From Neohoeflea coraliihabitans (GTDB lineage Bacteria; Pseudomonadota; Alphaproteobacteria; Rhizobiales; Rhizobiaceae): a stretch of 64,000 nt of DNA. The stretch spans positions 62,001 through 126,000 of the forward strand of contig NZ_JAHWQX010000002.1 of the NCBI RefSeq assembly GCF_019334345.1. Reading direction: 5' to 3'. The notes beneath the pieces were generated by a model. That model was not told the origin of the DNA. It saw only the letters and a program-made list of their open reading frames with translations, and ran no database searches. Positions 28,547 to 36,591 of this stretch are shown here, in pieces. A program made the position numbers and the translations under genes. The number at the start of each line of letters is the position of its first letter. Position 1 is the first letter of the stretch.

Positions 28547-29659
28547 ATGAATTTTGCAAAGCTCCTGCCCGCCGACGTGCTGCTTGCATGGTACGATCGT
28601 CACCAGCGTGCCCTGCCCTGGCGGCTTACTCCGGAGGCGCACGCCGCCGGTGACAGGGCCGACCCCTATCGGGTCTGGCTGTCGGAAATCATGCTGCAAC
28701 AGACGACCGTGAAGGCCGTGAAACCGTATTTCGAGCGGTTCGTCACGCTCTGGCCCACGGTCGAATCTCTGGCGGCGGCCGGCGAGGAGCCGGTGCTGCG
28801 CGAATGGGCCGGGCTCGGCTATTATTCACGGGCCCGCAATCTGATCGCCTGTGCCCGCCGCGTCGCAACTGATCTTGGCGGCCGCTTTCCGCAGACATCG
28901 CTGGAGCTCCAGGACCTGCCGGGCATCGGCCCCTATACGGCGGCGGCGATCGCGGCGATTGCGTTCAACGAGCGGGCGGCGGTGGTCGATGGCAATATCG
29001 AGCGGGTGTTCAGCCGCTATTTCGCCATTTCGGCGCCATTGCCGCAAGCCAAGGCAGACATTCGCGAGCATGTGCTGGCCGCGACGCCGTCGCTCCGGCC
29101 CGGCGATTTCGCGCAGGCGCTGATGGATCTCGGTGCAACGCTGTGCACGCCGCGCAGTCCGGCCTGTGCCCTGTGTCCGCTCGAAGAGGGGTGTGTGGCC
29201 CGGCGCGGCGGCAATCCGACCGCCTTTCCGGTCAAGGCGCCGCGCAAGGTCAAGCCGGTGCGGCGCGGCGCGGCCTTCATTGCCGAGCGCGCCGGTGACG
29301 GGGCGGTGCTGCTCGTCAAACGCCCCGTCAAGGGGCTGCTCGGCGGCATGTCCGGCGTGCCGACCACCCATTGGACGGCGCGGCAGGACGGAGAGACCGG
29401 CATTTCGGCGGCGCCGCTGGCCGGTGAATGGCAGCGGGCCGGCACGATCGGCCACGTGTTCACGCATTTCGAATTGCGGCTCGATGTCTTCCATGCCGTC
29501 ATCTGTTCACAAACGGCCGCATCCGCGACGCTGGACGGGTGGTGGAGCGCGCCGCGACACTTGCCCGAAGAAGCGCTGCCAAGCGTCATGAAAAAAGCGA
29601 TCAGCGCCGCTCTGCCGCAGGCTTTCGCCCCGGCTCCGCAGCGCGGCAACCTGGCTTGA
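28547..29659 (+). CDS. mutY: A/G-specific adenine DNA glycosylase
   Basis: MutY removes adenine mispaired with 8-oxoguanine and so prevents G:C to T:A transversions. The 370-residue protein has the catalytic Glu region SEIMLQQTTV, the helix-hairpin-helix LPGIGPYTAAAI with DGNIERV, and the [4Fe-4S] pattern C-x6-C-x2-C-x5-C in LCTPRSPACALCPLEEGC. A C-terminal NUDIX-like domain (GGMSGVPTTHW) recognises 8-oxoG. The ATG at 28547 gives the standard start. It is divergent from the DUF721 gene. Confidence 0.95.
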   Translation: MNFAKLLPADVLLAWYDRHQRALPWRLTPEAHAAGDRADPYRVWLSEIMLQQTTVKAVKPYFERFVTLWPTVESLAAAGEEPVLREWAGLGYYSRARNLIACARRVATDLGGRFPQTSLELQDLPGIGPYTAAAIAAIAFNERAAVVDGNIERVFSRYFAISAPLPQAKADIREHVLAATPSLRPGDFAQALMDLGATLCTPRSPACALCPLEEGCVARRGGNPTAFPVKAPRKVKPVRRGAAFIAERAGDGAVLLVKRPVKGLLGGMSGVPTTHWTARQDGETGISAAPLAGEWQRAGTIGHVFTHFELRLDVFHAVICSQTAASATLDGWWSAPRHLPEEALPSVMKKAISAALPQAFAPAPQRGNLA

Positions 29660-29756
29660 GCCCGTCTCCGGCGTCCGCAGGACACGCAAAATTCTTCAAT
29701 TTTTTCATGAACCTATTCGTTTCTCGCGCGTTCTTGCAGAAGACGGAGGTACACGA

Positions 29757-30113
29757 ATGTCACAAAAAGCCGAGTTATGGGATCTGGAGCGGGAGTTCTG
29801 GAGCCGCGATGCCGATTTCTTCGCCGAGCACATGGCCGAACATGCAGTGATGGTCATTCCGGTGCAGCAAGGCATCCTGAGCGGCGAAGAGATCCTTGAA
29901 ACGCTTGGCGACGCCCCTCGCTGGCAGGAGGTCGATTTTGCCGATCAACAGCTGATCGAAGCGGACCATTTTGCGCTGCTGAGCTACCGGGCTCACGGGG
30001 CGCGCGAGGATGGCAGCGACTACCGCGCGCGCTGCGCCACGGGCTACATCCGCGATGGCGACGGCTGGCGCCTTATCAGCCATCAGCAAACGCCGGAGCG
30101 CGACGCCGCCTGA
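29757..30113 (+). CDS. NTF2-like (SnoaL/DUF4440 type) protein
   Basis: A 118-residue small cytoplasmic protein of cone-shaped NTF2-like fold, inferred from the pattern ELWDLEREFWSRDADFF, MVIPVQQG, YRARCATGYIRDGDGWRLISHQQT. It has a strong ribosome binding site (GGAGGT, 6 bases before ATG). Such proteins are often enzymes or binding domains of unknown substrate, so no function is assigned. It follows mutY with a 97-base gap. Confidence 0.72.
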   Translation: MSQKAELWDLEREFWSRDADFFAEHMAEHAVMVIPVQQGILSGEEILETLGDAPRWQEVDFADQQLIEADHFALLSYRAHGAREDGSDYRARCATGYIRDGDGWRLISHQQTPERDAA

Positions 30114-30160
30114 TTGCAGGGTTGACTGCGCGTTCGAGAAATTTCCCGAGGAATATGCGA

Positions 30161-30190
30161 GAAACGCCCGACCTGAGGGCCGGGCGTTTC
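30161..30190. terminator. Bidirectional hairpin between the NTF2-like gene and ccrM
   Basis: GAAACGCCCG (30161-30170) and CGGGCGTTTC (30181-30190) are a perfect 10-bp inverted repeat with a 10-base spacer. It lies between two convergent genes, where a terminator is expected. No clear T-run follows, so it may be Rho-assisted. Confidence 0.55.
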
Positions 30191-30282
30191 GACGTTCACC
30201 GGTGACTGGAGATACTTACGCCCGGTGAATGGGTTGTTACGGCGTGTTGCCGATCCTCATCTTTTGCGGCGCGGGGCAGATG

Positions 30283-31455
<1,173 letters not shown>

Positions 31456-31517
31456 GCCGTCATGGTTGTCGAACAGGGTAAACATCTGATGAATGGTCGC
31501 GGCGAAGATCGATGCGA

Positions 31518-31534
31518 TGTCACAATGCGTGACA
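31518..31534. promoter_or_regulatory. Palindrome TGTCAC-N5-GTGACA in the divergent ccrM/HAD intergenic region
   Basis: TGTCAC (31518-31523) and GTGACA (31529-31534) form a perfect 6-bp inverted repeat with a 5-base spacer. It lies about 100 bases from ccrM and 85 from the HAD gene. Its size fits a dimeric transcription factor operator. No GANTC site and no TTAA-N7-TTAA is present between the two starts. Confidence 0.45.
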
Positions 31535-31619
31535 GCTCTCGCTGCCCGAGGCGCAAGCAAACCGGTTGCGTCGACCCGGTCGGTGCGCTAGGTCCGCCGC
31601 CTGCCTGAAAGGAAGTGCC

Positions 31620-32309
31620 ATGCCCGGTTTTGACCTCATCATCTTCGACTGCGACGGCGTTCTGGTCGACAGCGAGATCATTTCCGCGCAGGTGGGAAGC
31701 GGTCTTCTGGCGGAAGTCGGATACGAGATCACGCCCGAGGAGATTGCCGCCCGCTTTGCCGGACTGACGTGGAAGGACATTCTGCTCGAGATCGAACGGG
31801 AGTCGGACATTCCCTTCCAGGCGACGCTGCTCGAGAAATCGGAACGGATGACCGACAGGCGCCTGGCGCGCGACCTTCTCGGCATTGACGGTGTGTTGCG
31901 CGCCGTGGCGCAGCTTCCGGGCAAGCGCTGCATCTGCTCCAACTCCAGTTCGCGGCGGCTGGAGATGATGCTGAAGAAGACCGGCCTGGCACCCCTGTTC
32001 GGCGAGCACGTGTTCTCGGCGGCGGACACTCAGGACGTGGCGCCGAAGCCGGCGCCGGATATTTTTCGGCATGCGGCAAAGATGATGCAGACGGCACCGG
32101 GAAGCACACTGGTGATCGAGGATTCAGTGCACGGGGTCACCGGCGCCCGGGCGGCGGGGATGCGCGTGCTCGGTTTCACCGGCGCGTCGCACAGCTATGC
32201 CGGGCATGCCGATCAACTGACCGAGGCGGGCGCGGAAACAGTGATCAGCCGGATGGCCGACCTGCCGGCAACGGTTGCCGCCCTTTGCGAATGGTCAGAC
32301 GGCATCTGA
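31620..32309 (+). CDS. HAD-superfamily hydrolase
   Basis: The 229-residue protein has the HAD phosphotransferase motifs: DCDGVLVDSE (motif I, nucleophile Asp9), NSSSR (motif II) and the motif III/IV block KPAPDIF...VIEDSVHGVTGARAAG. This subfamily hydrolyses small phosphorylated sugars, for example beta-phosphoglucomutase-like or 6-phosphogluconate phosphatases. The substrate cannot be fixed. AAGGA lies before ATG 31620; the longer frame to 31566 lacks support. It is transcribed away from ccrM. Confidence 0.85.
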   Translation: MPGFDLIIFDCDGVLVDSEIISAQVGSGLLAEVGYEITPEEIAARFAGLTWKDILLEIERESDIPFQATLLEKSERMTDRRLARDLLGIDGVLRAVAQLPGKRCICSNSSSRRLEMMLKKTGLAPLFGEHVFSAADTQDVAPKPAPDIFRHAAKMMQTAPGSTLVIEDSVHGVTGARAAGMRVLGFTGASHSYAGHADQLTEAGAETVISRMADLPATVAALCEWSDGI

Positions 32310-32360
32310 ACGCGCCTATCCGATCCCGGCATGCGGCACCGGTTCACGGCAATGCATATC

Positions 32361-32420
32361 GGGGCGGATCAGGGCGGATCAGGGCGTATCATGGCGTATC
32401 ATGGCGTATCAGGGCGTATC
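32361..32420. repeat. Six-copy 10-bp tandem repeat overlapping the 3' end of a lipoprotein gene
   Basis: Six contiguous decamers lie in register at 32361, 32371, 32381, 32391, 32401 and 32411: GGGGCGGATC, AGGGCGGATC, AGGGCGTATC, ATGGCGTATC, ATGGCGTATC, AGGGCGTATC. The common core is RKGGCGKATC. The lipoprotein stop codon lies inside the last unit. Since each unit contains TGA on that strand and the period is 10, stops appear in all three frames. Confidence 0.85.
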
Positions 32421-32978
32421 GTAGGGTCCCGGATCAAAACCGATCCAGACCCGCGAGGCGCCGGCGGCGCTGGCCGGCAGTGTCACCTCTGAATCGGTGA
32501 CAAGAAACTGCGTGGTGGCGGCGCCCTGCGGCAGGGTGACCTCAATTTTCTGCAATTGGGAATATTGCACGACATCGTCCTGAACGACGGCGACGCGCAC
32601 CGGCAAGGTCACGGTGCCCGGACCGCCGGCGGGACCGGCGACGACGCGCCCGGAGGCCTGAACGGTCATGCGCAGATCGCTGCCGCTCAGGCGGCACTGG
32701 CGGGTGGTGTCGGCGATCATCGCCTGGTGAATGATCTGCTCCGGGTCGCCCTCGCCATTTTTCGTATAGGTGCGGAAATAGGCGGTCCCCTCGCGCAGAT
32801 AGACTTTCGGGCATTTGCCCTGAACGACGGGTGCGGCGGTGGTCGGGTCAATGCCCGCCTGCTCTCCGCCGGGAGAGAGAATCCTGGCCGGGTCGGCCGA
32901 CTGGCAGGCGGAAAGGAAGGCGGCGAGCACAAGGGCTGCACCGGTACGCGAGAAGGATTTGAACACGACTGACTTCAC
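32409..32978 (-). CDS. Putative outer-membrane or periplasmic lipoprotein
   Basis: The 189-residue protein has a lipoprotein signal: a basic start, a hydrophobic stretch TGAALVLAAF and the lipobox LSAC with the lipidated Cys. The mature part is a beta-rich domain (TVTLPVRVAVVQDD, YSQLQKIEVTLPQGA, TDSEVTLP). I do not recognise a family with known function. The frame is open from 33020, but that ATG overlaps a thrC promoter, so I prefer the GTG at 32978; GTG 32990 is also possible. Its stop lies within a tandem repeat. Confidence 0.65.
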   Translation of the reverse strand: MKSVVFKSFSRTGAALVLAAFLSACQSADPARILSPGGEQAGIDPTTAAPVVQGKCPKVYLREGTAYFRTYTKNGEGDPEQIIHQAMIADTTRQCRLSGSDLRMTVQASGRVVAGPAGGPGTVTLPVRVAVVQDDVVQYSQLQKIEVTLPQGAATTQFLVTDSEVTLPASAAGASRVWIGFDPGPYDTP

Positions 32979-33014
32979 CCTCAAGATCACCCCGATACGC
33001 CGCTCACGGGGCCT

Positions 33015-33043
33015 TTGCATGTCAATATGGGTTGGTCTATACC
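33015..33043 (+). promoter_or_regulatory. Probable promoter of thrC
   Basis: TTGCAT (33015-33020), a 17-base spacer and TATACC (33038-33043) match a housekeeping sigma-70-type promoter. Transcription would begin near 33050, about 90 bases before the thrC start. The site also overlaps the alternative upstream start of the divergent lipoprotein gene. Confidence 0.5.
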
Positions 33044-33141
33044 ACCCGCGCGGCGGAACTAAGACCGGCGTTATGTCATCTCAAACCCGCCGCGTCCACC
33101 TGCCAGGACGTTCGGCGCGACGTTGAGCACGAGGACCTTCA

Positions 33142-34539
33142 GTGGAATATATCTCGACCCGGGGCGAAGCTCCGTCTCTCGGTTTCAGCGATGCACTGCT
33201 TGCCGGGCTGGCCCGCGATGGCGGCTTGTACGTGCCGCGCGAGTGGCCGCAGTTTTCCAGCCGCGACATCCGCGCCATGCGCGGCGAGAGCTACGCGGAG
33301 ATCGCCTTCCGCGTCATCTCGCCGTTTGTCGGCGACGAGATCGCGCCTGACGCATTGCGGGCGATGATCGACGAGGCCTATGCCACCTTCCGGCATCCGG
33401 CGGTGGCCCCGCTGGTGCAGACCGGCGCCAACAGTTTCGTGCTGGAACTGTTCCACGGCCCGACGCTGGCCTTCAAGGATGTCGCCATGCAGTTGCTGGC
33501 ACGGCTGATGGATCATGTTCTGAGCGAACGTGACGAGCGGGCGACGATCGTCGGCGCCACCTCGGGCGATACGGGCGGTGCCGCGATCGACGCCTTCGCC
33601 GGTCGCGAGCGAGCCGATATCTTCATCCTGTTTCCCGAAGGCCGGGTGTCGCAGGTGCAGCAGCGGCAGATGACCACCTCGCAGAGCGCCAATGTCCACG
33701 CCCTGGCGGTGAAGGGCAATTTCGACGACTGCCAGGACCTGATCAAGGCGATGTTCGGGCACGGCGCCTTTCGCGACCGGGTTCGCCTGTCGGGGGTCAA
33801 CTCGATCAACTGGGCGCGCATCATGGCCCAGATCGTCTATTATTTTTCGGCCGCGGTGTCACTGGGAGCGCCGAGCCGCAAGATCTCCTTCACGGTGCCG
33901 ACCGGCAATTTCGGCGATATTTTTGCCGGCTATGGCGCCAAGCGCATGGGCCTGCCGGTGTCGCGCCTGGTGATCGCCACCAACGAGAACGACATTCTGG
34001 CGCGCACATTGCGCAGCGGCCGCTATGAGACGCGCGGTGTTTCCGCCACCACCTCGCCGTCGATGGACATCCAGATCTCGTCGAATTTCGAGCGGCTGCT
34101 GTTCGAGGCCTCGGATCGGGATTCGGCAGCGGTGCGCGCCGCGATGGGCCAATTGCGGCAGTCCGGGGGTTTTGATCTGGCGCCGGCAACGCTGAAAAGC
34201 ATCAAGCGCGAATTTTCCGCCGGACGCGCCAGTGAAAAACAGGTCAAGGCGAAGATTGCCGAGGTCCATGCCGATCTCGACTATGTGGTCGACCCGCATA
34301 CGGCGGTGGCGCTGTGCGTTGCGGCAAAATCGGTCAGGAAATCGGCGCCGATGGTGGCTCTTTCGACGGCGCATCCGGCCAAATTCCCGGATGCCGTAAA
34401 ATCTGCCTGTGCTATTGACCCGGCGCTGCCGGCATGTCTCACTGACCTGATGCAAAGGGAGGAACGGTTCGACGTCCTGCCCGCAGATCAGGGGCGGGTC
34501 GAGGCCCATATCCTGGCACGTGCGCGGGCGGCCCAGTGA
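33142..34539 (+). CDS. thrC: Threonine synthase
   Basis: It converts O-phospho-L-homoserine to L-threonine with pyridoxal phosphate. The 465-residue fold-type II protein has the N-terminal SLGFSDALLAGLARDGGLYVP and the PLP lysine K112 in LAFKDVAMQ. The phosphate-binding ATSGDTGGAA follows, then VPTGNFGDIFAGY. It starts with GTG 33142 and has GAGGA upstream. The downstream M16 peptidase start follows within 15 bases. The homoserine kinase gene thrB lies on the other strand about 8 kb away, so the threonine pathway is split here. Confidence 0.95.
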   Translation: MEYISTRGEAPSLGFSDALLAGLARDGGLYVPREWPQFSSRDIRAMRGESYAEIAFRVISPFVGDEIAPDALRAMIDEAYATFRHPAVAPLVQTGANSFVLELFHGPTLAFKDVAMQLLARLMDHVLSERDERATIVGATSGDTGGAAIDAFAGRERADIFILFPEGRVSQVQQRQMTTSQSANVHALAVKGNFDDCQDLIKAMFGHGAFRDRVRLSGVNSINWARIMAQIVYYFSAAVSLGAPSRKISFTVPTGNFGDIFAGYGAKRMGLPVSRLVIATNENDILARTLRSGRYETRGVSATTSPSMDIQISSNFERLLFEASDRDSAAVRAAMGQLRQSGGFDLAPATLKSIKREFSAGRASEKQVKAKIAEVHADLDYVVDPHTAVALCVAAKSVRKSAPMVALSTAHPAKFPDAVKSACAIDPALPACLTDLMQREERFDVLPADQGRVEAHILARARAAQ

Positions 34540-34553
34540 CCGGAAATGCAGGA

Positions 34554-35852
34554 ATGAAAGTACGTATCACCAGGCTCGCCAACGGCCTGACAGTTGCAAC
34601 CGAAACGATGGCACATCTGGAAAGCGTGGTCATGGGCGTGTGGGTGCGCGCCGGATCGCGCGACGAGACCGCCAGCGAACACGGCATCGCTCATTTGCTC
34701 GAACACATGGCTTTCAAGGGCACGAAGCGGCGCACGGCGCGGCAGATTGCCGAGGAAATCGAGAATGTCGGCGGCGATCTGAACGCTGCCACCTCGGCCG
34801 AGACCACCTCCTTTTATGCGCGTGTTCTGAAGGACGACGTGGCGCTCGGGATCGACATCCTTGCCGATATCCTGACGCATTCGGTGTTCGACGAGGCCGA
34901 ACTGGAACGCGAAAAGCATGTGATCCTGCAGGAAATCGGCGCTGCCAACGATACGCCGGATGACGTGGTCTATGACCGCTTCACCGAGGCCGCCTTTCGC
35001 GACCAGACGATCGGGCGGCCGATACTGGGCACGGCGAAAACCGTTCAGTCGTTCCGCTCGGACCAGATCCGCGCCTATCTCAACAAGCATTACACCGGCG
35101 ACCGGATGCTGGTGGTGGCGGCCGGCGCGGTCGATCATGATGCCTTCGTGCGGCTCGTCGAGGAACGCTTCGGCGACGTTGTCGATGCCAGCAATCCGGC
35201 TGTGGCAAGCGTGCCGGAGGCGCGCTACAGCGGTGGCGAATACCGCGAGAAGCGCGATTTGATGGATGCGCAGGTGATGATCGGCTTTGAAGGCCGCGCC
35301 TACCAGGCCCGTGATTTCTACGCCTCGCAGGTGCTGGCCAATATTCTCGGCGGCGGCATGTCCTCGCGGCTGTTTCAGGAGGTGCGGGAGAAACGCGGGC
35401 TGTGCTATTCGGTCTACGCCTTTCACTGGGGCTTTTCGGATGCCGGGCTGTTCGGGGTGCATGCGGCCACCGGCGCCGAGGATCTCGGCGAGTTGCTGCC
35501 CGTGATCTTCGAGGAATTGGCGCGGGTGGCTGACCATATCGATGTCAGCGAAATCGACCGCTCGAGGGCACAGACGCGCGCCGCCCTGTTGATGGCGCAG
35601 GAAAGCCCGGCGGCCCGGGCGAGCCAGATCGCGCGGCAGATGCTGCTGTTCGGGCGCCCGGTCGACAACAGCGAATTGATGGACCGCCTGGATGCGATCA
35701 CGCCGCAGCGGCTGACGGATCTCGCCGGACGGCTGTTCTTCGACACACCGCTGACCGTCTCCGCCGTCGGTCCGATCGATCCGCTGTTGATGGCCGACGA
35801 CATGCACAAGGCGCTGTCGGGCGTGCGCCCGGCGCGCGCAGCCGCCGAGTAA
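34554..35852 (+). CDS. M16-family zinc metallopeptidase
   Basis: A 432-residue insulinase/mitochondrial processing peptidase-like protein, probably intracellular since no signal peptide is visible. It carries the inverted zinc motif HLLEH (H47, E50, H51) and a downstream ELEREKHVILQEI segment supplying the third ligand. The second half holds the R/Y-type GGGMSSRLFQEVREKRGLCYSVYA. ATG 34554 matches the family start; GTG 34536 overlapping the thrC stop is possible but lacks a ribosome binding site. It sits directly after thrC, a common alphaproteobacterial order. Confidence 0.92.
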   Translation: MKVRITRLANGLTVATETMAHLESVVMGVWVRAGSRDETASEHGIAHLLEHMAFKGTKRRTARQIAEEIENVGGDLNAATSAETTSFYARVLKDDVALGIDILADILTHSVFDEAELEREKHVILQEIGAANDTPDDVVYDRFTEAAFRDQTIGRPILGTAKTVQSFRSDQIRAYLNKHYTGDRMLVVAAGAVDHDAFVRLVEERFGDVVDASNPAVASVPEARYSGGEYREKRDLMDAQVMIGFEGRAYQARDFYASQVLANILGGGMSSRLFQEVREKRGLCYSVYAFHWGFSDAGLFGVHAATGAEDLGELLPVIFEELARVADHIDVSEIDRSRAQTRAALLMAQESPAARASQIARQMLLFGRPVDNSELMDRLDAITPQRLTDLAGRLFFDTPLTVSAVGPIDPLLMADDMHKALSGVRPARAAAE

Positions 35853-35869
35853 AGCACCTGCGTGCTCCG

Positions 35870-36490
35870 TTGCCCCGCCTGCCTTTCCGCCTTCGCTCTG
35901 CTCGGCGCCGCACGCCCGAACTGACGGGCGCGCGTGTCGTGTTGCGCCCGCCGCAGCAAAGCGATTTTTCGGCCTGGCGGGCGCTCCGCGCCCATAGCCG
36001 CGCATTTCTCGAGCCGTGGGAGCCGAAATGGCCCTCCGATGATCTGAGCGCGACGGCATTTCGCCACAGGATCCGGCGGTATGACCGAGACCGGGCCGAG
36101 GGCCGGGCGGCGCCGTTCTTCATCTTCCTGAAAAGCAGCGGCGCTCTGGCCGGCGGCATCACGGTGGGCAGCATCCGCCGGGGGGCCTCGGAGAGCTGCA
36201 TGCTTGGCTACTGGATGGGCGAGCCGCATGCCGGCCAGGGATTGATGCAGGACGCACTGGCGGTGCTCGTTCCCCACATCTTTGGCGCGTTGCGGTTGCA
36301 CCGTATCGAGGCGGCCTGTATTCCGGAGAACGGACGCAGTTCGCGACTCCTTGAAAAAGCCGGCTTTCGCCGAGAAGGCTACCTGCACGGCTATCTGCGA
36401 ATTAACGGTACCTGGCGGGACCATCTGCTCTATGCGCTGATCGCAGAGGATTGGCAGGCGGCGCGCGGGGCGGCAAAGGCGAGTGAATGA
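35870..36490 (+). CDS. GNAT-family N-acetyltransferase (RimJ/RimL-like)
   Basis: The 206-residue protein has the GNAT fold of RimJ/RimL type: VVLRPPQQSDFSAWRALR at the start, GYWMGEPHAGQGLMQDAL as the acetyl-CoA loop and HRIEAACIPENGRSSRLLEKAGF. These enzymes often acetylate N-terminal residues of ribosomal proteins, or small amines. The start is a TTG at 35870, since no good ATG exists upstream. It is 17 bases after the M16 gene and likely cotranscribed. Confidence 0.82.
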   Translation: MPRLPFRLRSARRRTPELTGARVVLRPPQQSDFSAWRALRAHSRAFLEPWEPKWPSDDLSATAFRHRIRRYDRDRAEGRAAPFFIFLKSSGALAGGITVGSIRRGASESCMLGYWMGEPHAGQGLMQDALAVLVPHIFGALRLHRIEAACIPENGRSSRLLEKAGFRREGYLHGYLRINGTWRDHLLYALIAEDWQAARGAAKASE

Positions 36491-36591
36491 GGCGGGACTG
36501 CAGTGACGATTGCGACCAGGCGCGAGGGGAGCGGACGCATCTGTCGGGACCCCGGCGGCACTCCCCCTTCATCAGCCGCGGGGCGGGTGCA

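Noticed and set aside
32361-32420. Tandem array considered as a CRISPR
   Set aside because: Units are 10 bp and contiguous with no spacers.
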